Below, in pieces: positions 19,915 through 30,689 of a stretch of 64,000 bases of DNA. The stretch is from Chenopodium formosanum (taxonomy: Eukaryota > Streptophyta > Magnoliopsida > Caryophyllales > Amaranthaceae), in the NCBI GenBank assembly GCA_024500155.1, contig CM044863.1:9045501-9109500 (forward strand), written 5' to 3'. The position numbers were made by a program, and so were the translations under genes. Numbering within the stretch: position 1 is the stretch's first letter; every line of letters starts with the position of its first letter. Below the pieces are notes generated by a model. The model was not told where the DNA came from and did no database searches. It saw only the letters and a program-made list of their open reading frames with translations.

Positions 19915-21533
19915 CACTAGTAGAAAATATCAAAAAAGCACCCCCTAATTGGCACCGGTTCAGTCCAAATCGGTGCCAAAAATGGCCTACAAAATTGGTG
20001 GGAAGCTGAACCAGAGTAAAAGGCACCGGTTCACTTCAAACCGGTGTCAAAATCATAAAGGCCACCGGTTTGAACCGGTGCCTTTGTGAACCGGACCTTT
20101 AATTATTTTTTTTTAAAAAAGCCGGCCATTATATTTACTTATAATTCTAAAAAACTTATCCTTCTCTCTCATCTCACTCCGCCTCTTTACTCTCTCCTCT
20201 CCCTTCTCTCTCCTCTGCTCTCCCTTCTTTCTCCTCTAGTTCTCCTTCCCAATCTCTTCTCTTTCTCTTCGAGCATCTCCGCAACAACAACAACAACACC
20301 ACCGCAACAACACCACTGCAAAGCCGCCGCCACCACCGTAACATCAACACCACAAATTTCGATGTTGTAACTCAATTTCCTCATTGTTTTTCGATTTCTG
20401 GGTTAATTTTCGGTTACAATAATCGATTATTGGATTAATGCATGCGTTTTTGGGTGTTTTTTTTATGGGTTTGTTCGAAGTTGAATATTTTGGGTTAATA
20501 CAAGTTGATTTGGGTTTGTTCGAAGTTGATTTTGGGTTTAATTGATTTGATGAGTGTCTTCGAAATTTTTTATGGGTTTCTTCAAAAACATTTTGGCTTA
20601 ATCCACCACGAACACATGCATGAGCAAGGTTTGGAAATAATTTCTTGAATTTAATTTGATTTTTTTTTATTTTCTGGGTTGTTAACTGATTTTCGAATTT
20701 TCTTTTATTTTAATCGATTTATTTTTTATTTTAATCGATTTTAATTTGTTTTTTTAAGTGATTTTCGATTTTCTAGTTTGGTTAATCAATTTTTAAACTT
20801 ATTTTAATTCGAATTTTTTTAAATTTCTGGGTTTTTTTTGTCACATTTTTTTTTATTTTTTGGGTATTAATTGGTTTTCTGGGTTTTAATTGATGTTCTG
20901 GGTTTTTGAACTGATTTTCTTTTCTTTTTTTTTCCGATTTTCTGGGGTTTTGAACTAATTTTCTTTTTTTTTTCGATTTTCTGGCTTTTTTTTTTTTTAT
21001 TTTTTTCGCAGCTAAATCATGTTAATCGATTCATTTTGGTTGTTTTAATTGATGCAGGTATATGGATTTAGATCTAAAATCGAAGAATCAACATGCAAGT
21101 ATATTGATTTAGATGTTGTATGGGTTTTTTTTTATTGTGAAGTTGTAATTTTTTTTTTATTTATATTGAATTTTTTTTTTATTTATATGTCGTAATTTTT
21201 TTATTTTGATTTAGCTGTTGTAATTTTTTTTTTGATCTATACTGTAAATTTTTTTTGATTATATATATATAATGAACAGATTTGATTATATTAATATTTT
21301 GGCACTTTTGGTTAATACAGATTTGGTTAATACAGATTTAATTTTTAAGTAAAAAAAAAAAAAAATTTGGCACCGGTTAACCGGTGCAAAAAATAGTGAA
21401 TTAAATTTTTTTGGGATTTTTTGGCACCGGTGCCTTTTTAAACCTCTTATTGGCACCCCCCACATTGGCACCGGTTCAAACCGGTGCCTTAAGCCGGGTT
21501 TGAACCGGTGCCAATTTCATTTTGCACGTAGTG
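19915..21533. mobile_element. Non-autonomous CACTA (En/Spm) element, 1.6 kb
   Basis: It starts CACTAGTAGAAAATATC and ends TTTTGCACGTAGTG, with 3-bp target duplication AAT (19912-19914, 21534-21536). Both subterminal zones carry palindromic repeats of the type GGCACCGGTT...AACCGGTGCC (at least three on the left, four on the right). A pyrimidine-rich leader (20160-20270) and CAACAACA-rich stretch follow. The rest is T-rich filler with GGGTTTT words. There is no transposase. The right duplicon shows the uninterrupted site at about 44877. Confidence 0.9.
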
Positions 21534-22233
21534 AATATTGGTATTTTTTTTAGAGTTATAATTTAATATTTTTTTGAATAAAATTATAATTCAATTTATA
21601 CATATGAAATAGAGTTATAATCTAATATTTTGAATAAACTTATAATTCAATTTATACCTATGAAATATTGGTATTTTATTGAAAATAAAACTCTTAACTT
21701 ACAATTTTATTTTAAAATTCTATCCAAATTTGGTTGAAAATAGAAATCTAAACTAATTAATTTATCTTATGAAATCTATCTAAGTATTTCCAACATGGCA
21801 CAACACTTGGCGAAAAATTGGAATGCCAAGTGTCGCTGTCTCGTGGACTGGCTAAAAGTTTAGCTTTATATATTAGTTATATGATTATAGATATTAATGA
21901 TGAAAAAAACATTGTTCTTGGACATTGGCTTCTTCGACAGTTTTACCAAGCCTGATGTCAAAATAATAACAGACAGTTCTAGCAACCAAGCCTAGAGGTG
22001 AGCAAAAATTCTAAGTACCCAGAATTGGAACTGAAACCAGTTAGGAACCGGTGGGTTCGGATCTAGAATTGGACCCGGTGGTTCTAATTTCGGGTAGGAC
22101 CTGGTGGTTCTAATTTCGGGTAATAAATTTAGGAACCAGTTGCAACCGGTTTCAATTCAAATTCCCAATTTTTTGGACCCGAAATCGGTTGGGTACCCGG
22201 CTACCCAATATATATTAAACTAAATACACTTTT

Positions 22234-22236
<3 letters not shown>

Positions 22237-22315
<79 letters not shown>
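22237..22315. repeat. (AT)n microsatellite
   Basis: AT dinucleotide run. A second run (24618-24650) lies on the other side of the nested element, which suggests insertion into, or duplication of, an AT tract. Confidence 0.95.
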
Positions 22316-22316
<1 letters not shown>

Positions 22317-24614
22317 CTCATGTAATAACCCTCCTCTATTTATGAACCCAATCTTATATAAGAACCAATCTCAACCCTTTATTAGTTTTAATCTAACCAT
22401 CTAAAATGATCCTTTAGTAATGGCATTTCTGTAATTTTGAAGAGTTTATATTTAGAACATATAAAAAATTTTAGAACATAAGCAGAAAAAATTTAGAACA
22501 TAAGCAAAAATTTAGAACATAAGAAAAATAATTTAGAACATAAGTTGAAAAAATAATTTGATTGATTTTCATGTTTTATTATTAAGTTATTATGGTTTAT
22601 TTTCGAAAGTTTTTATTATAGAGATAACCTATGTAGGAATTGAACCTACATTTTCTATGCATTTGCATAGTCCTCTACCAATTGAACTAATAAGTTTTAG
22701 CATATGTTCTTTTTTTTTTTTTCAGTTACTTACGCCTTTTTATATATTCTAAATTATTTTCCTTTCATCTAAACCTTTTCATCCATTACTTTAAACTTTT
22801 CTATCTATGCTCTGAATTTTTCGTATATTTCTGAAAATTTTCACCCAATGTTCTAAATTTTTTCTATCTATAATCTTAAAATTTCTCAATTCTAAAATTT
22901 TTCACCCTATGTTCTAAACTTTTTTCTTATGTTCTACTCTGTACTTTTTTTCACCCTATTTCTAAACTTTTATCCTATATGCTAAATTTTTTCACCCTAT
23001 GTTCTAAACTTTTATCCTATGTTCTAAACTTTTTTCCTATGTACTAAATTTTTTCGCCCTATGTTCTAAACTTTTTTTCTATGTTCTAATTTTTTTTTTC
23101 ACCCTATGTTCTAAACTTTTTTACTATGTTCTAAACCTTTTTTCTCATTTGACCTTTTTTTTTTATCAATGTTCTAAGTTTTTTCTTATGTTCTAAAATT
23201 TTTCACCTATGTTCTAAATTTTCTGTCTAAGCTCTAAATATATGTTGTAAATTATTTTTATATGTTTTACCTATATGTTCTAAACTTATGCTCTAAATTT
23301 CCTTTAATGTTCTAAATTATTTTTCCTATGTTCTACACATTTCCTTAAGTTCTAAATTTTATTTCCTATAATCTAGATTTTTTAATTTTTTTTTTCTACT
23401 TATATTCTAATCTTTTTTCCCTATGTTCTAAAATTTTATGCTTATGTAAATACTTTCAAATGTGGGAAAACTTTAGAATATAATAGAAATACTTTGGAAC
23501 ATAATAATGAAATACTTTAGAACATAAGGGAAAACTTTAAGAACATAAGGGAAAAATAATACATAACTTTAATTACCTTTTTCTTCCATAAGTAATTTTT
23601 TCATCTTGTATAATAGAAATTTCTTCTGATTTTTCTTCATTTTGGCCTTGCATTTTGCTGCAATTTTACGAAATCAAAAACAGTAGCAACATTCCAACAT
23701 TAGTAATTAGTACGGAGTAATATAATTTAAACATAGGAATAGTTTAGAACATGCTGAAAATTAGTTTAGAATATGCTATCATAACAATAGAGTACTAATT
23801 TAATTCACACATTCTTTTGTCAATTCCTATGAAATATAGTAATCAATAGGATACTAGAAAGAACAATTCGAAATTGACGGATCTATAATCAATTGTTTGA
23901 ATTTTAAGAAAAAAAATCAAAAATTGAGAAATTCTGCTAAGATCTGTTCTAAATTGAAACGAACACATAAATCCGCACAAACTGGTGAAATCGCAAAATC
24001 AAACTTATTAATTCGAACAATATTAAAAGATTAGCATATAATCGAACGAAATCAAAAGATTAGCCTATAATCAAACAAAATCAAAAGATTAGCAAAAATC
24101 GAATCCTAAATTCGAATCCTAAATACGCAAAAAATCAACCCTAAATTTGCAAAGATCGAACTCAAAAAAAAAATCAAATTCCATGCGAAATTTATTAAAA
24201 TCAAATTAGAAATATCAAACTCATGCAAAATTTCATGAAAATCAAAACAGAAAAACGCAAATATCAAATCACAAAAATCACATAGAAAAACTGCAAAATC
24301 CAGTTGAATATCATGCTAATTTCATAAAAATTTGAACAAAATCAAAAAGAAAAACATACAAGAAATTAAATGAAGATCCTTCAAATTGCAATTCTATGGA
24401 GATTTTTGGGGGTTTGAGGAGAGAGAAAATGAAATATGCGTGAGGAAGAGAGAGAAGTTAGAGGAGAGAGAAAAATTTGGGCGGTGGCCGGTGGGTGAGG
24501 AGTTAGAGGGAGGTTACGTGTTTTAATCTTAACCGTCTAAAATAACTTAATCCTACGGCTGAGATGGGTTCTTATATAACTAGGGTTCTTATATAAGGAG
24601 GAGTTCTTACCGGA

Positions 24615-24615
<1 letters not shown>
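22316..24615. mobile_element. TIR element of unresolved class, with TTCTAAA arrays (left copy)
   Basis: Outer ends are imperfect inverted repeats over about 90 bp. ATGTAATAACCCTCCTC and CTTATATAAGAACCAATCTC at the left face GAGATGGGTTCTTATATAAC and GGAGGAGTTCTTACCGG at the right. Inside is a dense array of TATGTTCTAAATTTTTTC-like units (about 22740-23440), flanked by inverted short arrays of TTTAGAACATAA (22450-22545, 23475-23560). A tRNA-like structure lies at 22625-22696. 24350-24500 is GAGAGA-rich. No transposase. Insertion within AT repeats hides the target duplication. Confidence 0.6.
22625..22696 (-). ncRNA. tRNA-like sequence (left copy)
   Basis: 72 nt on the minus strand. The acceptor stem is AACTTAT/ATAGGTT (one G-T pair) with A after it. 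The D arm is GTTCAATTGGTAGAGG. The T arm is perfect, GTAGG-TTCAATT-CCTAC. The anticodon arm folds as CTATG-CAAATG-CATAG with a six-base loop instead of seven, so no valid anticodon can be assigned. Probably a tRNA-derived relic or SINE head carried by the element. It does not look like a functional tRNA. Confidence 0.5.
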
Positions 24616-24655
<40 letters not shown>

Positions 24656-25146
24656 TGTATCTAGTTAGTTAAATAAAAAAAAAATAAAAATAATACGGAG
24701 TATTAATATCTAACCTAAATAAAATAGCTTCATGCAATCATGCATATATAAATATAAGCATTAAATGCTAAAAATGAAAATGGATCAAAATAAGTATTAA
24801 ATTTGTATTAAAGTTTAATAATTATGTACATAAGTGGGTACCCGGAACCGGACCCGGTACCCGGTACCCGGCCCGTACTGTTCCAATTTCAATTCCTAAA
24901 GTTTAGGACCTGGTTAAAGTGGTTCCAATTCCAATTCCGAATTTTTGGACCCGGGTAACAACCAATTCCGGGTCCGGTTCCTAAAAATTTGACCGGGTAC
25001 CCGGTTTGCTCACCCCTAACCAAGCCTACCATTTATTAAGTCTTATTTGCTCACTAAGTTGACTTCAAGTCTTTCCTTTAACAATTTTTTTTTTTAAATG
25101 TACACGTCTCTCCTCTCATTTTCGGAGAACCCCTAGCGTTAAAAAA

Positions 25147-25200
25147 ATATAACCACTCTCCAACTACGCTCTAGTGGTTGGCGTAGTTGAAAAATGGTTA
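25147..25200. repeat. Short foldback
   Basis: ATAACCACTCTCCAACTACGC and GCGTAGTTGAAAAATGGTTAT are inverted around an 8-10 bp loop. Orthologous foldback at about 48500-48552. Confidence 0.7.
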
Positions 25201-25303
25201 TTAGAGGTCACGTGCCTCACACGTGGTCAGGTTAACCCTGGTCCCTGGAAAACAGGGTCAAATCCTCTTTTTTGACCAAAGGTGTGTCATTGCAAAAAAA
25301 ATA

Positions 25304-25992
25304 CTTCCTTCGTTTTTCTTTTATTGCACCATAAGGACTTTTACACTATTCACTTAATTTCTTTGACCATCATTTGTGATTTATTCATTAGGGAAAACAT
25401 AGTCTTGTGGGATCTAGTTAGATTCGTCACGAAATTTACTTTTCAAATATCAAATTTTTATAATTTTTACAAAAGTAAATTGAAGATATTAACGGATGAT
25501 TTACAAAAATATAGATTTTAAGAAATTTATTTACGGTTTTGCATTGGAATGAAACTTATTTACGAAAATATAGTCCACGTAGGCTTGGAGATACATTTGG
25601 GGTAATTTTTTTTCTTTAGAGACAAACCGCTACCTTAAGTAGCGGTTATAGTCTAAAACCGCTACTTGAGGTAGCGGTTTGTCATTAGTACTCTAAGTAA
25701 AGAGACATTTAATCAATCTATGAAGGGTAAAACCGCTACCTCAAGTAGCGGTTTTAGTACATAAACCGCTACTTGAGGTAGCGGTTTTACTTTGAAAAAT
25801 AAAAAAATAAAATAAAAACTTATCCGAGCCTACGTGAACAATAATTTCGTAATTAAGTTTCATTCCGACGCAAATGTGTAAATAAGTTTTAAAATAACCA
25901 TACTTTCGTAAATCATCCGATATTAACAGCTAAAGTAATGCATTGGGAAGTGTGAAATCCCTCATGGTGCAATAAAAAAAGAACGGAGGAAG
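25304..25992. mobile_element. Stowaway MITE interrupted by a second MITE
   Basis: Outer TIRs CTTCCTTCGTTTTTCTTTTA and GAACGGAGGAAG with TA flanks (25302-25303, 25993-25994). Removing the insertion at 25493-25919 leaves an element matching the unbroken copy at 48652-48906. Confidence 0.88.
25493..25919. mobile_element. Long-TIR MITE with repeated AACCGCTAC hairpins
   Basis: Perfect outer 12-bp inverted ends CGGATGATTTAC/GTAAATCATCCG extend with mismatches to about 100 bp. The target duplication is ATATTAA (7 bp) or GATATTAA (8 bp); the register is ambiguous because of the terminal G. The core (25625-25790) has four back-to-back inverted modules AACCGCTACnnnnnGTAGCGGTT. The unfilled site is in the right duplicon near 48838, so insertion postdates the duplication. 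Class uncertain (hAT-like or Mutator-like). Confidence 0.8.
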
Positions 25993-26622
25993 TATAATAA
26001 TATAAAAAATAAAACATAAATAAATTATAAGGTGATTTCTTGCAAAAAAAAAAAAAATTGTCTTATAAAAGGTGGTTTTTTGGAAATGTATTATGTCATA
26101 TGTCTAACAGTAGGCTTGTAGTTTGTTTGTTGTTTCCTGTTTTGATTGTTTCAGTGGAAGGAGTTTCAAAAGGACAATAAAATTTGAATTTTCCAATTTG
26201 AAAAAGTGTAAGGGACCCTATTATCAAACACGGTAAGAAGACTTGAAGTCAACTTTTTTGTTGATAAGGGAAAGACTTGAAGTCAAGTTAATTAGTGAGC
26301 AAATAAGATCATACTTTAATTTGTGGTATTGGTTGAATTTTCTAAGAAACCAGGCTTCCATAGCCTTTTGTATAGAAACTACGTAGTAGCCGCGTAATGT
26401 CCGAAATGCTAAGTCAGTACATTTATGTTAAAATTGATTAATATTATACAGTAAAAAATAGGGACGTGATTAAAAAAATAAATATAAAAATAAAAAATAA
26501 AAAAAAAACCACAACTTTGATTGGATAAACTTGGATAGAAAACTAACCAACCAAATAGCAGCAAAAATATAGGAGGGGATTAAAAAAAAAAAAAAAAAAA
26601 AAAAAGAGTAAGTGTTGTATGT

Positions 26623-27694
26623 TAGGGCTGTTCAAAACTATCCGAGAATCCGAAAATCCGAAAATCCGATCCGTATTTGATCCGATTTTTTGGATATCCG
26701 ATCCGAAAAATCATTTCGAATCGGATATCCGATCCGAAAAAACGGATATCGGATACAAATTCAAATACTGATTTTCAAATTTTCGGATATCCGATATCCG
26801 AAAAATATCCGAATATTATTAGATATCGGATATTTCTTTCAGATATCCGAACTAATATCTAAAATTGTAAGCCTGATATGTATATGACAATACATCAATA
26901 AAATATAAAATTTTCAAAAATATTTTTATAATAATATTATAAAATAATTTCTAGTGCCCAACAAACCTAGTGAGTTCTCAGTTCTCACCTACTTCCGCCT
27001 CTTTCTCATCTCTCTAAGGAACCCTATATTCCTCACTGCGCCGCTCAGTCACTCAGCCACCTCTGTGTTTTTTTCGGTGGTAACTTAGTCTAATTTTGGT
27101 TCATAATCTTTGCTCTTTGTTGGTCTAAAGTCGATTCCTCAATCTTCTGCAACCCCTGAATACATGGGCCTAATTTTCTTTTTTAATTTTCAATCTTCTT
27201 CGTTCAGTCGCCAATTTGTTGGTTTGTTCTCCGTTGCTCAACAAATCACCATTCAACTCTCCTCTGGTAATTAAAAGATTACAAGGATTCATTTGTTGGG
27301 ATTTTTGATTTTTAATATGTGTATGTGTCTCCTCTATTGTTGGGTTTGCTCACCAATTTGTTGGTCTTCTCGCCAAACTCAAGAAGAAGGCTGCTACTGT
27401 TATAGTTTTTTGTATTTGTGGTAATTAAATAGACTTTATTAGTTTATTATGTATTAAATGGTCTTCTAAAAGACTACTATGCTTAACGATACAAAAAGCA
27501 AAACATTTAATGAGATTTATACAATTTTCATATCGGATAATGGATATCCGAAACATCCGATCCGAATGATTTCGGATATCGGATATCCGAAATTTTCGGA
27601 TCGGATTCGGATATCAATTTCTGATATCCGAAGGTTCGGATATCCGATCCGAAATGTGATTTCGGATCGGATATCCGATCCGTGAACAAGCCTA
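26623..27694. mobile_element. Non-autonomous hAT element with GGATATCCGATCCG arrays
   Basis: Ends TAGGGCTGTTCAAAAC and GTGAACAAGCCTA, with perfect 8-bp duplication TTGTATGT (26615-26622, 27695-27702). The right duplicon has a single TTGTATGT at about 49324-49331. Each end carries many copies of CGGATATCCGATCCG-type words over about 200 bp. The middle (26950-27430) has gene-like composition: CT-rich, resembling a 5' UTR or first exon. It contains no transposase and no domain I recognise. Confidence 0.9.
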
Positions 27695-27743
27695 TTGTAT
27701 GTGGTTAGTCATACAGTGTGACCACATTGATTTATAAGAATAA

Positions 27744-28721
27744 TCATATAACTAATATATAAAGCTAAACTTTTAGCCAGGCGATGAGACAGCGACACTT
27801 GGCGTTCTAACTTTTCGCCAAGTGTCGCGCCACGTTGGATAAATTTAAATAAACTTTATAAGATAAATAAGTTAGTTATAATTCCATTTTGATAGAATTT
27901 TAGGATAAAATTGTTAGTTTAGAGTTTTATTTTCAATAAAAACTCTAATATTTCAGAGGTACAAATTTTGTTTAAAAATTTTCGATAAAAAATAGCAAAC
28001 CGTCACAAAAGCACAACAATTCCTAACTAATTTTGTATCAATGATATATTTTAAAATTCGATATATAGATTAAAATTTATTTTCAATAAACAACACGGGC
28101 ATCGCACGGGTTAAATAAACTTTAAAAGATAAAAAAAGTTAGTTTAGAATTCTATTTGAATAGAATTTTAGGATAAAATTATTAGTTTAGAGTTTTATTT
28201 TCGATAAAATACCAATATTTCAGATGTACACATTGAATTATAATTTTATTCAAAAAAAATTATTAAATTATAATTTTAGTATTGTTTAAAGCGTAAAACA
28301 TCCATTTATAATATATACTAATCGGCTAAAATAATATGAGTACTTCACAATATAATAGAATTTTCTTACTATGTAGACCCATCAATAAGGGTCAGATCAT
28401 GAGTCATCTCAAATTGGGCCACTTCAGGTTATGAGTCAAGAAATGTTCAACTCTTTCCCAAAGTTTTAGGTTCAGACCAACCCAACGGGTTTTGAACATT
28501 TATTTTATTTAATTTATTTTTTTAGTGTATTAAATTGAACCTTTCCACCAACAACATTATTATTAGTCATTACATGCCTATTAGATAGCAAAATCGTTAC
28601 AAGAGCACATCAATTCCTAACTAATTTGTATCAATAATATATTTTAAAATTTGATATATAGATTAAAAAATTATTTTACAATTTAATAAACAACCCGGGC
28701 ATCGCACGGGCACAAAACTAG
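27744..28721 (+). mobile_element. Non-autonomous Helitron (plus) with internal duplication
   Basis: A|TC start at 27743-27745 reading TCATATAACTAATATATAAAGC. The end has hairpin CCCGGGCATCGCACGGG, then ACAAAACTAG and T. It is the same family as 19325-21900 in inverse orientation. A segment of about 115 bp plus the 3' hairpin is repeated inside (27845-27960 and 28110-28225, hairpin at about 28094). It is absent from the right duplicon, where the flanks are joined with a small deletion. Confidence 0.75.
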
Positions 28722-28739
28722 TGTTTATTTAAATATAAT

Positions 28740-29024
28740 CCCACGAAGGTCGAGTTTGATTACATGACCAGTTCGGTTGCTACAACAGATGCCAAGTCAT
28801 TGACAACAATTTTTGTTATCATCATCATCTCCCCAAGAAGACAGCAGGCCGCAATGACTGACTTGAATGCCCTCTTTGAATTTCAGCAAAGCTTTTCTCT
28901 CTTTCTCAATACACATGATGTTGTTGTAGTGGCTGCTAAGGGTATCATGTATCAAGCCCATGAGCAACACAACTACGTAGGAAAATAGTAAAAACCAAGA
29001 AAGGAGGAGTTGATGAGAATTCAT
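28740..29024 (-). pseudogene. RLP N-terminal fragment (left copy)
   Basis: It encodes MNSHQLLLSWFLLFSY (signal peptide), CIEKERKALLKFKEGIQ and GDDDDNKNCCQ of the LRR N-terminal cap, then TGA where RLP1 has the Trp codon of NCCQW. The frame is open again through SNRTGHVIKLDLRG and then breaks off at the Helitron-bearing flank. The 5' flank to about 29220 resembles the RLP1 promoter region. Its partner at 49363-49647 keeps the Trp but has a different lesion, so the two decayed separately. It could still make a 75-residue secreted peptide if transcribed; there is no evidence for that. Confidence 0.88.
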
Positions 29025-29666
29025 TGTCAGCCAACTTTGGTTAGATCAATGAATGTATGAGAGTAAAAGGAAATTGTAGTGGACTTAAAAGTTCTTGTTC
29101 CAAGGAAAGTTTTTAGTCATAATGTATCAACTTGGATTAGTAGAAATTAAATGGCCTAAAAAAGTCTTAAACAGATCTAACTCATAAGTTCTTTATTTCC
29201 AAATAAAAGTCTCACTAAAATGCACCCATCCATGTTAATAGACGAGATTAAAAGTGTTAAAACCGATTTGATCCGAAATCGATCAATAAAAACCGATCCG
29301 ACCCAATCGAACCACAACTTCGTAACTTGTTACCTGACTTTTATTTTGACTCATTTTGGGGTAATGAACCCTGAAATCATAACGGGATATTTTTTGGTAT
29401 GCATATCGAAAAAATAAAATTAAAATTCAATACACTGGTTCTGGCAAGAATTGTGGCCGAAAATCTTACTAAGGCACGCTTTGCATCCAACTCATTAGTT
29501 TGTGGTGTTTTGGCTACTACGCAAAGTATAGGATGATGTCCCTTAAAAAAATTATACTGTGATGGCCTGAGGGGTGCACCCAAGCCATAATTCAGAGTGT
29601 TGAGGTCAATTTGCCCTTTTATTTATTATTTATCTTCCTTAATATTATTTTATCTCCTAATACATA
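29025..29666. other. Intergenic, duplicated; no gene supported
   Basis: Former RLP 5' flank followed by repeat-like sequence. A 68-codon minus-strand frame (29377-29583) has a counterpart at 50035-50241 with the same length, but it has no recognisable domain. Confidence 0.5.
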
Positions 29667-29840
29667 GGGCATGTTCTCATTGACTGAACTCAACTGAACT
29701 AAACTGAGCTGAACTGAACTGAATATTTTATAAGAGAAGGAAATTAAGAGCTGAACTGAAATGAACTGAACTGAATATTTTATAAGAGAAGGAAATTAAG
29801 AGCTGAACTGAACTGAATTTCAACGTAAGAGAACAGGCCC
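29667..29840. mobile_element. Tourist-like MITE, 174 bp
   Basis: Ends GGGCATGTTCTC and GAGAACAGGCCC with 3-bp duplication ATA. The interior has tandem GAACTGAACTGAATATTTTA units (about 60 bp x2). The right duplicon (about 50323) is the empty site. Confidence 0.75.
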
Positions 29841-30680
29841 ATAGTGTAAACTTTGTAAATTTTGTAAATAACCACTCCTCAAAACACCATATTTACAAGT
29901 AATCACCCTTTTTCAATATTTCAAAATACCACCATGCACTAAACATAAAAATTAAAAAAGTTAGATCTTACATCCACTTAACAAAAGTTTCATCAATATT
30001 CGTGTCAAAACTCACTCTATCTATTAAGGTTTTGGTGGTCATTTTAGCCCTTTAGATTAAATTTAAGATTAGAACGAGAAGATTATTATTGGAAATGTCT
30101 CGTTTTCAATTCCATGTTAATATATAATTACCTCGGCATGCTTAAACACAAAATAAGGCATTTTCAATAACATGTTTCAATTTTAACCTCAAAATAAATG
30201 CCTCAAAACATACCCTTTTTTTTTAGGTATTGAAATCAAACTTTTTTTATTTTAAGAGGTGGCTAAGTGGCTTGGTGTATTAAAATATTGAAAAAGGGTG
30301 GATTTTTAATTACTCCGTGTTTTTAAGTGTTATACTTTGAATGCCACTTAATTGTAGACAATATAACCGACCTAAATAAAATAATAGGTTAATGGAGTAG
30401 TTGAAATATAAAAAAATTGTAAAAGAAAGATAGTATATGTGGATAATAGTTTATTGAAAAGTAATGAATATAAGCAAAAGAAACAATAATAATAAATAGT
30501 AGTAGTAGGTTTGGGTGGGGATCATAAGAGATATAATTTTATAACGTAGTTTTTTGGCAACAAAGAAAGTGTAACACTTAAACAAACACTGATATATTTG
30601 ATAAGTTTAACACTTAAAAAATACAGAGAGAGCACTCATTTTCCTTATTTTAAATTTTGTGATCCAAATTTGACCAAAGT
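29841..30680. other. Duplicated gene-free DNA
   Basis: AT-rich sequence matching 50330-50960 plus 57450-57658 in the right copy, where the LTR retrotransposon splits it. Nothing recognisable. Confidence 0.6.
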
Positions 30681-30689
30681 TCTCATAGA

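Larger units (their letters stand above)
19325..21900 (-). mobile_element. Helitron (minus) with nested CACTA, left copy
   Basis: The left end CTAG then TTTTGTGCTCCGTGCGTTGC is the minus-strand 3' terminus with hairpin. The right end, read on the minus strand, is TCATTAATATCTATAATCAT...ATATAAAGC, and the next host base is T (A on the minus strand). It contains a Stowaway (19471-19661), a family-A MITE (19700-19895) and the CACTA at 19915-21533. Without the CACTA it matches 44288-45248. Confidence 0.75.
21993..25018. mobile_element. hAT element (3.0 kb) with nested TIR element, left copy
   Basis: Ends TAGAGGTGAGCAAAA and TTTGCTCACCCCTA are inverted. The perfect 8-bp duplication ACCAAGCC (21985-21992, 25019-25026) fits hAT. 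Subterminal words GGTACCCGG, GGAACCGG and GGACCCGG recur at both ends. The interior is occupied by (AT)n-flanked sequence and a 2.3-kb second element (22316-24615). No hAT transposase remains. Orthologous to 45341-48358, so it was present before the duplication. Confidence 0.88.

Noticed and set aside
20086..20384. Frames of 65-94 codons at the left of the CACTA element
   Set aside because: CT-rich leader and CAACAA repeats, with no similarity to transposase or other proteins that I can see.
22625..22696. Functional tRNA gene
   Set aside because: Six-base anticodon loop and a mismatched D stem, inside a repeated transposon.
22558..22752. 64-codon frame, conserved at 45908-46120
   Set aside because: It runs across the tRNA-like structure on the opposite strand. 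Conservation comes from the shared transposon copy.
25036..26309. Possible large TIR element (TCTTATTTGCTCAC...GTGAGCAAATAAGA, also 48378-49213)
   Set aside because: The arms of about 45 bp are inverted, but similar GACTTCAAGTCTT phrases are scattered (33830, 43090, 58805) and no target duplication is visible. I could not separate an element from a dispersed repeat.
29377..29583. 68-codon minus-strand frame conserved at 50035-50241
   Set aside because: Same length in both duplicons but no domain, no start context and no flanking gene structure. The duplication is recent enough to keep a chance frame open.
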